This document shows, one piece after another, positions 53,739 to 62,133 of a stretch of 64,000 nucleotides of DNA (positions within the stretch are counted from its first letter, which is position 1; every line of letters begins with the position of its first letter). A program made the position numbers and the translations under genes. The notes beneath the pieces were generated by a model. The model ran no database searches. It saw only the letters and a program-made list of their open reading frames with translations, and was not told the DNA's origin. Source of the stretch: an uncultured Caulobacterales bacterium (lineage in GTDB: Bacteria > Pseudomonadota > Alphaproteobacteria > Caulobacterales > Maricaulaceae); contig CALLIK010000005.1 of the NCBI GenBank assembly GCA_938009235.1, forward strand, positions 1 through 64,000, in the 5' to 3' direction.

Positions 53739-56700
53739 ATGACAGCAAGGTCGTGGACATATCTAGCGATCTTACTGGCTCTCATGTTTCATGGGGCGCT
53801 GTTGCCATTCACCTATGGGCAAACCTACGATTCCTATATTCATATGTTTTTTGGGAATCACTATCTAACGTCTTGGTTCGACCCTTGGGAAACACGCTGG
53901 TATACAGGCTTCACAGTTACAGCCTACCCGCCCGGAAGCCATCAAGCGCTAGGTATTCTAATGCGCTTTATGGACATGCGCATAGCGTTCATCATACTGC
54001 AACTCTTAGCTATCGGCCTTTTGATTGTTGGCGTGTTTCGTTTCAGCCGCCTTTGGGTGAATGATAAGGCTGCGTCTTATGCCGCCATGCTATGCGCTTT
54101 TTCGACAAGTATTTCGGAAACGCTGCATATCTTTGGGCAGTTACCGACACTGCTCTCAATCGCATTATTTTTGAACGCAATCCCTCATATTTCAAGTTGG
54201 ATTGAACGCGGACGGAAACGCGACTTTGTCTTGGGTCTTTTCCTAACAGCCGCGACAACGTCAGTTCACCATGTCACGCCTTTGTTTGGAACTGTGTTCT
54301 TTGTGGCGCCGATTGGACTCGCCGCATTCTTAGCCAATTTAAAAATGCGCGAACCTTCAAGGCCTAAGGGCAAAATCGCCTATTTAAAATGGGCCTCCCC
54401 CGCATTGATCCGCGGCCTGATCATGGGACTGGGGATGTTGACTTTAATCATCACTATCGTCTTCCCTTATTGGCATTGGTCCATAACAGATCCGATCACG
54501 CAGGTCAGCATCCCTCATGGTAGCCGAGAAAATTTCATCGCTAAACCAAACTTGGGATTGATGTTTTTTGTTATCCCTTGGGGCATGTTGATTACTGTTG
54601 TGCCCTATGTCGTTCTAAAATCAGCCCGCACAGCCTTATGGCCATTAGGTCTCTCCGTCCTTATCGCGCTATTTTTAGGAACAGGCGGAACAACACCATT
54701 TCCGCGCATTTTGTTAGGCCCCGCATTTGAAATTTTGACGTTAGACCGCTTCACCTTCTGGGCTTCAATTTTAATATTACCCTTCGCGGGATTGGCCGTT
54801 CAAAGCCTATGGGAAGGCAGAGCGAAGATACTAATCAACCACGCCTTTGGCTCTTTTTTGAGTCGCGCTTTTCTCGTCTTAACGCTCGTGAGTTATGTTG
54901 GTCTCGCCGTCGGCACTGCCCTGCTGCCTACATTCCGCCCAACGCAGCCTGACTTCATTGATCCTGCCCCCATAGTTAAATTCATGGACGAAGACCGTCA
55001 TTCAGATTGGCGGTATCTGACACTCGGGTTTGGAGATCAATTCGCCTATCATAGCGCTCTCATCAACGCCGAGTCAGTTGACGGAAATTATCATTCAGCG
55101 AGACGTCTGCCGAGCTTGATGAACTACTCGGTCGAACGGTTGGAAAATTCGAAATATATGGGCGTGCCTGGTTTGGCATCCCTCAATCAATTTCTTACCA
55201 ATGCTGAAAAATTTCATTTGAAATATGTATTCTCGAATGACGAATTCTACGATCCAGTTCTGCACTATACGGGCTGGAACCAAGTCACGCGCCTAAACAA
55301 TGGTATTCGCGTTTGGGAGAAACCAGACATCTCGCCGTTACCTGCCGTTAGGCCGCGCCGAGATTTACCTCGCTACCAAAAAATCATGTGGGGCACATTG
55401 CCGATTGGGTCATTGATCCTTGGCTTCCTGACTTTGATAGGACTTGCATTACGGCAAAAACTGATCTCGTCTGAAGCATCGCCTTTCCTGAGGGCCCCTC
55501 CTTCGCCAATGATGATAATCCAAGCTCCTCAATCTAGCTCAACACTGGCCATAGATATGATCTCCGCACCACCGAGACGAACGCAAGGTTGGAGACCTTC
55601 AAGACGTATGACATGGATGGCCAGAGCCTTACCAGTAACCTCAGTGTGCCTATGTGTTTTTGTATTAGCCACGTCCATAAAAACTCAAAACACGCCGCTA
55701 CAACCCGCAACCGTTGTTGAGACCTTCTATCAACATTTGGACTTCCGCGAGACAGAGCAAGCATTCTCATTAATCGCGGCAAACCCCGAGATGGACTATG
55801 GGCAATTCCTAAGACTACAAAAACTCACAGGTGGCCTTGTCCCCTCTTTCGGGAAACTCACCTCCGTGACCTTGGAAAATATAGAAACAAAAGAGGCCGG
55901 CACAGTCCGAGTACAATCAGACCTTACATACCTCACATCCGTCGGAATACGGCAAGTCATGTCCGACATGACCTTAGTGACGTCAGATGCGGGAACTTGG
56001 AAAATCCAGTACAGCCCACCACAAAAGACCTACACGCCTAATCTCGCGACGCGTAGCAACGCTCCGCTGTTCCGCGACCTAACTGGGCAAAAATCCGTTT
56101 CCCCGGCAGACCCGGTCCAACGGCTAGCCCGGCCTGAGATCGAACTTATGGCGGCTGAGGTCATCAAAGAGGACGGGCGTTTATTCGTCATAGGCCGCAT
56201 CAAAAACCTGTCTGAATTCCCCGCCTGCACAAAAGTCATGGGTCAAACGACGGTCAACGAAACCCCAACAGACTTTCAACAACATGCAGGACGGCTCGGG
56301 TCACATCGGCTTCTACCTGGGGAAAGTTCTGCTTTCCGCGTGGATTTTGAAGGGTATCTGAAGATACAGGATCAGCCTTTGACTGCAGCCTATAACCCTC
56401 ATGAGTTCAGCCTACCCGAGTTTGAGACGGTTCCAACAGATGTAGGTCTGTCGATTTCCACAACTGTCTGTACACCTGCCTATTATAAATCACTGACATT
56501 TACAGAGATGTCAGTGTCTGAGACCACACGGGGAAAGTCCTTAAATTTGACAGTCACCAATTCAGGGGCTGAGATTGTCAGTACGCTTCAACTCAAACTT
56601 TCATATGTCGATGCGGATAATCACTTGATGTGGGTGGAGCCTTATTACATGCAAAACAATCTCATCCCCGGGGAGGTTCGCACAATCCAAGTTCCTCTCT

Positions 56701-56867
56701 CAGATAAGCTAGGCACGCAGGTTGCCTCCGCCAATCGCCTACAGATCAATGGCCAAACACGCGACATAAATGCCAACTCGGTGTGGCCCACAGGCGTTAA
56801 ACTGACAAACAGCGATACCCGCGTTATGATAGATTACGACGCGATGCTTTATCGCCCACTCGACTAG
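53739..56867 (+). CDS. Large polytopic membrane protein with periplasmic C-terminal region
   Basis: A 1042-residue protein. The N-terminal half (about 1-580) has many TM segments and early-loop motifs FTYGQTYDSYIHMFFGNHYL and FDPWETRWYTGFTVTAYPPGSHQALG, resembling PTPS-related/GT-C type membrane glycosyltransferase families. After another TM (about 635-655) comes about 390 residues of soluble beta-rich sequence, including a nuclear-transport-factor-like part (VVETFYQHLDFRETEQAFSLIA) and two Ig-like segments. It may transfer a sugar from a lipid donor. One base separates it from the flippase stop. Function inferred only. Confidence 0.65.
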   Translation: MTARSWTYLAILLALMFHGALLPFTYGQTYDSYIHMFFGNHYLTSWFDPWETRWYTGFTVTAYPPGSHQALGILMRFMDMRIAFIILQLLAIGLLIVGVFRFSRLWVNDKAASYAAMLCAFSTSISETLHIFGQLPTLLSIALFLNAIPHISSWIERGRKRDFVLGLFLTAATTSVHHVTPLFGTVFFVAPIGLAAFLANLKMREPSRPKGKIAYLKWASPALIRGLIMGLGMLTLIITIVFPYWHWSITDPITQVSIPHGSRENFIAKPNLGLMFFVIPWGMLITVVPYVVLKSARTALWPLGLSVLIALFLGTGGTTPFPRILLGPAFEILTLDRFTFWASILILPFAGLAVQSLWEGRAKILINHAFGSFLSRAFLVLTLVSYVGLAVGTALLPTFRPTQPDFIDPAPIVKFMDEDRHSDWRYLTLGFGDQFAYHSALINAESVDGNYHSARRLPSLMNYSVERLENSKYMGVPGLASLNQFLTNAEKFHLKYVFSNDEFYDPVLHYTGWNQVTRLNNGIRVWEKPDISPLPAVRPRRDLPRYQKIMWGTLPIGSLILGFLTLIGLALRQKLISSEASPFLRAPPSPMMIIQAPQSSSTLAIDMISAPPRRTQGWRPSRRMTWMARALPVTSVCLCVFVLATSIKTQNTPLQPATVVETFYQHLDFRETEQAFSLIAANPEMDYGQFLRLQKLTGGLVPSFGKLTSVTLENIETKEAGTVRVQSDLTYLTSVGIRQVMSDMTLVTSDAGTWKIQYSPPQKTYTPNLATRSNAPLFRDLTGQKSVSPADPVQRLARPEIELMAAEVIKEDGRLFVIGRIKNLSEFPACTKVMGQTTVNETPTDFQQHAGRLGSHRLLPGESSAFRVDFEGYLKIQDQPLTAAYNPHEFSLPEFETVPTDVGLSISTTVCTPAYYKSLTFTEMSVSETTRGKSLNLTVTNSGAEIVSTLQLKLSYVDADNHLMWVEPYYMQNNLIPGEVRTIQVPLSDKLGTQVASANRLQINGQTRDINANSVWPTGVKLTNSDTRVMIDYDAMLYRPLD

Positions 56868-56900
56868 CTTACTCTGGCATTCTAGCGGTTAAGGCACTCA

Positions 56901-56933
56901 AATTTGCATAATGCGAACTGCGATATGCAAATT
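56901..56933. promoter_or_regulatory. 10-bp inverted repeat, probable upstream activator site
   Basis: AATTTGCATA (56901-56910) and TATGCAAATT (56924-56933) are perfect inverted arms with a 13-base spacer. They contain the same ATTTGC/GCAAAT cores as the palindrome at 51153. The centre is about 109 bases before the predicted sigma-54 start of the TolC-like gene. Confidence 0.55.
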
Positions 56934-56961
56934 GCTAAAATTCTGCGAAATTTACACCTAG

Positions 56962-56969
56962 TTAACCAT
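56962..56969. promoter_or_regulatory. Possible CtrA half-site
   Basis: TTAACCAT lies between the inverted repeat and the sigma-54 promoter of the TolC-like gene. It is a short motif and chance is possible. Confidence 0.25.
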
Positions 56970-56999
56970 CTAACCGCTTGTTTTTATTGAGGCAGAAAG

Positions 57000-57015
57000 T
57001 GGTCTCTCGATTGCA
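57000..57015 (+). promoter_or_regulatory. Sigma-54 type -24/-12 promoter, TolC-like operon
   Basis: TGGTCTCTCGATTGCA: TGG at -24 and TTGCA at -12 with ten bases between GG and GC. The inner -24 bases are less conserved. Predicted start about 57026, then GGAG (57034) and ATG 57045. Confidence 0.6.
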
Positions 57016-57044
57016 ATGACTTATCTGTAAAACGGAGTCATCAG

Positions 57045-58529
57045 ATGACAATTGAGTGCAAAAACATAAGTTTCAAAACGGCCCTTATTGGGTTCGGGCT
57101 TATCAGCAGCCTGACATTGGGTGGATGTTCAACTGCGGCAGTGAAATATGATTCGACCAATGTTGGTGGCTACACTGATAGCACTCTACGTCCCCAAGCG
57201 GCTCCACTCGAAATCGATACCCCACTCAACATCGATCAGGTGCGCACCCGCACGCTGGCTCACAACTCCGAATATGCGCGCTCCCAAACGCAATTACTAG
57301 AAACTGTCCGCAAAGCCGGTATGCGCGGAAAAGACTTCCTACCGCAGGCTTATGCCAACAGCTATGGCACATGGCGAAGTAATGCGAGCGCCTCCGTTGG
57401 CAAGAAAGTCGACGATACATCAGGCACGATGCCGAAAGACTTCTATACGGCCCAAGATCAAGCTTCTGCAAATTCAAGCTTCACAACAAGTTGGGACTTA
57501 TTAGAAATTGGGCTCAGCGGATTTAAAGCGAACCGCCGCTCTATCAACGCTTATAGTCAAGGCGAGCAAAACCAATATCTCTGTAACAAAATGATGGTTG
57601 ATGTTGAAAACGCCTATTGGCGCGCGGTAGCCTTTGAACAAGCTGAAAAAAAATCCGCTTGGCTAAAAAGCCGCGTGACATATGCGCTCGATCTATCGCA
57701 GCAACGCGCTGATCAAAATCCAGAGACTAAGCTTCAGGAACTTATGTTCCAACGCGAACTCATCGATATCAACAGATGGTATCAATCGCTTTACCGCTCC
57801 CTCATCTCAGCCAAACCTGAACTCGCGCGCTTGATGAATCTTCCGGCTGGCACAAATTTCGATCTTCAATCGACGCGCCTGCCTTCCGACCTTGGCGCGT
57901 TGGGAAAAGAAGACGCCTTGGGTCTTATCACCACGGCCTATCAAAACCGTCCAGAAATTCGTCAAGCTCTCTACAAGACCGACTTGACGAAATTAAAAAA
58001 TAAGGAAGACCTGTGGCGGCACCTGCCAGCGATGCGGTTTTTCCTCGGTGCGAACCACAACACGAACAGCTTCGTTCTCAATCAAGATTTCAGCTCTGCG
58101 GGTCTTAACCTAAGTTGGGATCTTTTACGACTTGGCCAAATCGGTCAAACAAAACGTAACGGAAAAATCGCACTCGCAGAAGAGCAGCGACAAACTGAAA
58201 TACTCGCCAGTGCCATCATGGCTCAAGTTATGATCGCTCGAGAGCAAATGCACAAATTAGAGTATGATTTAACCCTCGCGTGGAAGGCCTTATCTATTCA
58301 AGGGCAAATCACTGACGACTTAATCGCTGATGTTAAATCTGGAGAAAAACCAGAAACATATCTCGTCAAAGAAGAGCTGATGCGGGAGTTATCTTTTATC
58401 CGTGAGCAAATGTCCCGTGCTGAACTACATACGGCCAAAGCTCGTTTGGAACAAAGCATCGGTATCGTACCGACCTGTCAAACACCGTCTCAATTGCAAG
58501 CCAGCATTTCGACACCGACTGCGCTTTAG
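57045..58529 (+). CDS. TolC-like outer-membrane efflux/secretion lipoprotein
   Basis: A 494-residue protein with lipobox LGGC (Cys about 28). The rest is the OMF pattern of two helical-hairpin/strand repeats: IDQVRTRTLAHNSEYARSQTQLLETVRKAGMRGKDFLPQAY; SANSSFTTSWDLLEIG; then FSSAGLNLSWDLLRLGQIGQTKRNGKIALAEEQRQTEIL. These paired SWDLL segments match the beta-barrel strands of OMFs. No inner-membrane pump or adaptor is in the operon, so a role in polysaccharide export rather than drug efflux is inferred. MBOAT follows after 16 bases. Confidence 0.8.
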   Translation: MTIECKNISFKTALIGFGLISSLTLGGCSTAAVKYDSTNVGGYTDSTLRPQAAPLEIDTPLNIDQVRTRTLAHNSEYARSQTQLLETVRKAGMRGKDFLPQAYANSYGTWRSNASASVGKKVDDTSGTMPKDFYTAQDQASANSSFTTSWDLLEIGLSGFKANRRSINAYSQGEQNQYLCNKMMVDVENAYWRAVAFEQAEKKSAWLKSRVTYALDLSQQRADQNPETKLQELMFQRELIDINRWYQSLYRSLISAKPELARLMNLPAGTNFDLQSTRLPSDLGALGKEDALGLITTAYQNRPEIRQALYKTDLTKLKNKEDLWRHLPAMRFFLGANHNTNSFVLNQDFSSAGLNLSWDLLRLGQIGQTKRNGKIALAEEQRQTEILASAIMAQVMIAREQMHKLEYDLTLAWKALSIQGQITDDLIADVKSGEKPETYLVKEELMRELSFIREQMSRAELHTAKARLEQSIGIVPTCQTPSQLQASISTPTAL

Positions 58530-58545
58530 TCGTTAGGGTAATACG

Positions 58546-60015
58546 ATGCTTTTCACCGATCCAGTCTTCCTAACGAAGTTCCTTCCGCTGGTCCTCCTCG
58601 GGTTCTTCGCGACATTGTTTTCAAAGACGCGTTGGCACAGCCAAGTGTTACTGATTGGCGCGAGCCTTGTTTTCTACAGCTGGTTCAAATCTGAATATTT
58701 GATTCTTTTGGTCGGGTCGATGGCCGTCAATTACATCCTCGCTAAACATATTTTAGCGCAGCCAGGCACAACGAAATCGAAACGCATTTTGGTTGTTGGC
58801 ATCGTAGCCAACCTACTTCTGTTGGGTGTCTATAAATACCTAGGTTTCCTAACTGTAAACTTTAACGCCCTGCTCGATGTGGGTCTACCAAACCCTAAAT
58901 TGCTCCTACCGCTTGCGATTTCATTCTTCACCTTCCAGCAAATATCCTATCTGTGTGATAGCCACGCTGGGAAGATGGATGCCGCGTCGCATAACCCTTT
59001 AGAATACGCCCTCTTCGTCACATTTTTCCCGCAGCTCATTGCAGGTCCTATTGTCCATCACGCGGAAATGATGCCGCAGTTCCGTAAGATCATCACACCA
59101 AGTGAGCGGGCTATAATGTTTTGCGAAGGCCTTTGTCTCTTCGCATTGGGTTTGTTTAAAAAACTAGCCATCGCCGACTCCATCGCGCCCTATGCCAATC
59201 AAGTTTTTACTTCCGTCGACAGCGGCGCAGTCGTCACAAGCGTTACCGCATGGGGCGGCGCGCTTACCTATACATTCCAAATCTATTTTGACTTTTCAGG
59301 CTATTCAGACATGGCGATTGGCCTTGGACTTCTATTCGCAATTCGTCTGCCTTGGAATTTCAATTCGCCATATAAATCCGAAAACATGTCTGACTTCTGG
59401 CGCCGCTGGCACATGACTCTCAGCCGTTGGTTACGTGATTATCTCTACATTCCTCTTGGCGGGAACCGTCACGGCAAACTACGCCAATATATCAACAACT
59501 TTGCAACAATGGTCCTCGGCGGGTTGTGGCATGGCGCACATTGGAACTTCCTCATTTGGGGTGCACTGCATGGTTTCTACCTAATTGTGAATCAATTCGT
59601 TCGTGCCATCGCCAAATTTTTTGGAGTGTTGGATATTGTCGAAACAGCAAAATCCATCCGGATCAGTTCATGGGCGATTACATTTTTGGCCGCTGTAGTC
59701 GCTTGGGTTTTCTTCCGCGCAACGACAACATCTGGCGCAATTTCTATGACACTTAGTATGTTTGGATTTGTGGCTGACGGCGCAGTTCATATGCCTGCAA
59801 ATTTACAGACAACCCTCTGGGTGACGTTGGCAGCCTTCGCCGCATTTCTCTTACCCAACACCAAAGAGATATCAGAGTTGTTTGAGACGAACCTCCTGAA
59901 ACGCTCGTCCGCGCTAGTCAGTGCCTTAGGTATAACATCTGGACTGGCGGCATCTGCGGCTTTCCTAGCCTCTCTGAGCTTGACGCAGTCCCCCTTCCTT
60001 TACTTCAACTTTTAG
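58546..60015 (+). CDS. MBOAT-family O-acyltransferase (AlgI-like)
   Basis: A 489-residue polytopic protein of the DltB/AlgI type that moves acetyl groups across the inner membrane for polysaccharide O-acetylation. Signatures are PLAISFFTFQQISYLCDSHAG, FVTFFPQLIAGPIVHHAEMMPQF, DFSGYSDMAIGLGLLFAIRLPWNFNSPYKSENMSDFWRRWHMTLSRWLRDYLYIPLGGN, and the catalytic His region GGLWHGAHWNFLIWGALHGFYL. Length is typical. It is paired with the SGNH-like gene nine bases downstream. Confidence 0.92.
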   Translation: MLFTDPVFLTKFLPLVLLGFFATLFSKTRWHSQVLLIGASLVFYSWFKSEYLILLVGSMAVNYILAKHILAQPGTTKSKRILVVGIVANLLLLGVYKYLGFLTVNFNALLDVGLPNPKLLLPLAISFFTFQQISYLCDSHAGKMDAASHNPLEYALFVTFFPQLIAGPIVHHAEMMPQFRKIITPSERAIMFCEGLCLFALGLFKKLAIADSIAPYANQVFTSVDSGAVVTSVTAWGGALTYTFQIYFDFSGYSDMAIGLGLLFAIRLPWNFNSPYKSENMSDFWRRWHMTLSRWLRDYLYIPLGGNRHGKLRQYINNFATMVLGGLWHGAHWNFLIWGALHGFYLIVNQFVRAIAKFFGVLDIVETAKSIRISSWAITFLAAVVAWVFFRATTTSGAISMTLSMFGFVADGAVHMPANLQTTLWVTLAAFAAFLLPNTKEISELFETNLLKRSSALVSALGITSGLAASAAFLASLSLTQSPFLYFNF

Positions 60016-60036
60016 TACGGAATTTTGGAGTTTTTT

Positions 60037-62133
60037 ATGACCCATTCAACGAACAACGACACAAACGTTTCGGCCGAATGCAATGCAACAGCCCCGCTGT
60101 TTAAGCATTTAGGTAAATTCGCAGCCTGTATGGTTGGCACCACGACCCTCTGCCTTGGCGCTTACTTTGCGACAGTCGACAACCTCGTAGAAAAGTCAGA
60201 AGTGCCAGGAACCTATAAGTCCTTCTTGCTGAAAGATGTCCCCGGCCCGCGTATTATTTTTGAGTCTGGGTCTAACTCTCACCATGCTATCGACACAAAA
60301 ACCGTCGGAACAGCGCTAGGCATGACTGCGATCAATATCGCCGACAATGCGGGTTATTCTCTAGAAGATAAAGTCACGCGCCTAGAGACCTATACTCGGG
60401 CTGGAGACGTGGTCGTTCTTCCGTTGGAGTGGAGCTTTTATAGTCGCGAGAAACTAACCGACGCCTATGTCGAATCCATATTTTCTGAGAACCGCGATTA
60501 CTATCGATCAATGCCGCCACTCAAGCGCCTACAACGTGCGTTAAGTTTACCCCCAGAGACAGTCATTTCGGAGCTACGCCAATCGGTTTCACGTCCAGCC
60601 AAAGAAACAGAATCTCCCGCACATCAATTATTCAGCACAGCCATTACCCTGCCATCAGGGCATTTCGTTAGAGAGGCATCGATCGGCCCTGGAGTAGGGG
60701 TCGCAGATCAAAGTTGTGACGACTATATTTTAGGAAAGCCTGACGTGCGGAAGACGTTGAAGCTCGGGAAAAATGTAAAACCTGCCCTTGCAAGACTAAA
60801 AAAACTCAAAGCTCGCGGTGTTGATATCCATTTCGCTTGGCCCGTTTTGGCCGGTGAAGGCTGCATGAGCGACCCTGCTTTTGTTAAAGGTTTTCGTAGC
60901 GAAATCGAAACTGCCGTTAATAAGGCGGGGTTTGAATTTTTGGGAACGCCAAGCCAGAGTCTTTACGGTCAAAATTTTCAGGACGACACGCCGTATCACT
61001 TAATTTCTGCAGGCACAGACCTGCATACTGCGCAAATGATCAGGTTTCTAAAGGCCCAAGGCCATGATACAGATGGGAAACCTCTCGATCTCAAAACATT
61101 TGCGCGCCATCGCTTATTAGAATTGGAATTAGCGGAAGCCACCTCCGTAAAACAACCTGCCCTACCCGTCGGACATGCCATTCGAATGGACGACCCTGAC
61201 TTTCGTAGCCATGTGCACTTCAGTGCAGGTTGGTGGGTATTCGAACCTTATGGTCGTTGGATGCGAGATAACCGCGCTATGTTCCAAGTAACCCTGCCAG
61301 ACAGCCTCCCAGTGGACGCGATGTTGGAGATAAAAGGGATTACAAGATCTAGGCGTCAAGACCGCGTAAATATCTCTATTGACGGGCACCTAATTGCATC
61401 ATCTTTATTTAGAGAGAACGCACCATTACAAATTCCCGTCGCAGACCTACCACGCGGTAAAGCCCTCTCAATTTTCATTGATTTGCCTGACGCAGGCGTT
61501 GCTCGTAGTCCCTTAGATGAAGGCGAAAGTGAAGACGCCCGTTCAATGACATTACTTTTTCAGAGTCTAGAACTTACATCTTTGACAGACCTAAAGGGGA
61601 CCCAGTTATCGGTCTCTAAAGATAGCTCTATTGAAATAGAAACTGTCGCAGTTTCGCCCCTACCAACACCAACAGCTCTGTCTGAAGTCTCAATACCGCC
61701 CGTAGCCCTTAAGCGAACACCCTATAACCTAGAGATAGATACTCCAAAATCATCAATAGAATATGGTGCGGGCTGGTGGTCACAGGAAACCGAGGGCCGC
61801 TGGATGCGTAATGAGACTGCAAGTTTCGACCTAAGGGTACCTCAGAGTGATCAAAGTTCAGACGGCTATATTCTTCGGCTCGTGGGAGATTTTTTCTTAA
61901 ATAAACCTCAACCCGTCGATATCATGATTAACGAAGAAATGGTTGGCTCAGCCACTGTAGACGCGTCGGGAATTATTTCTATTCCTTTCGCCTCATCAAA
62001 GGTTTCTGAGTCTGTCAAAGTGACTGTAAACCTTACAGAGGCGAACCTAATTAGCCCAAAGGCTATGGGCTTATCCTCAGACGAGCGTACGCTGACTTAC
62101 TTTTTAAAGTCAGCAGAACTACAGCCCATTTAA
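60037..62133 (+). CDS. SGNH/AlgJ-like protein with two C-terminal GWW/GRWMR domains
   Basis: A 698-residue protein: one N-terminal TM (about 28-48), then an SGNH-like domain (to about 370) with FESGSNSHHAID (possible nucleophile Ser) and the distal DDTPYHLISAGTDLHT, matching the Asp-x-x-His block of MBOAT partner esterases. The last 310 residues hold two related beta domains, each with GWW followed by GRWMR (about residues 398 and 579). I chose ATG at 60037, preceded by TTTTGGAG; an in-frame TTG lies four codons upstream. With the MBOAT it probably O-acetylates the exported glycan. Confidence 0.75.
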   Translation: MTHSTNNDTNVSAECNATAPLFKHLGKFAACMVGTTTLCLGAYFATVDNLVEKSEVPGTYKSFLLKDVPGPRIIFESGSNSHHAIDTKTVGTALGMTAINIADNAGYSLEDKVTRLETYTRAGDVVVLPLEWSFYSREKLTDAYVESIFSENRDYYRSMPPLKRLQRALSLPPETVISELRQSVSRPAKETESPAHQLFSTAITLPSGHFVREASIGPGVGVADQSCDDYILGKPDVRKTLKLGKNVKPALARLKKLKARGVDIHFAWPVLAGEGCMSDPAFVKGFRSEIETAVNKAGFEFLGTPSQSLYGQNFQDDTPYHLISAGTDLHTAQMIRFLKAQGHDTDGKPLDLKTFARHRLLELELAEATSVKQPALPVGHAIRMDDPDFRSHVHFSAGWWVFEPYGRWMRDNRAMFQVTLPDSLPVDAMLEIKGITRSRRQDRVNISIDGHLIASSLFRENAPLQIPVADLPRGKALSIFIDLPDAGVARSPLDEGESEDARSMTLLFQSLELTSLTDLKGTQLSVSKDSSIEIETVAVSPLPTPTALSEVSIPPVALKRTPYNLEIDTPKSSIEYGAGWWSQETEGRWMRNETASFDLRVPQSDQSSDGYILRLVGDFFLNKPQPVDIMINEEMVGSATVDASGIISIPFASSKVSESVKVTVNLTEANLISPKAMGLSSDERTLTYFLKSAELQPI

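Noticed and set aside
56893-56907. GGCAC...TTTGC resembling a sigma-54 promoter inside the inverted repeat upstream of the TolC-like gene
   Set aside because: GG and GC are separated by 11 bases, not the strict ten; the element at 57000-57015 has correct spacing and fits the start codon.
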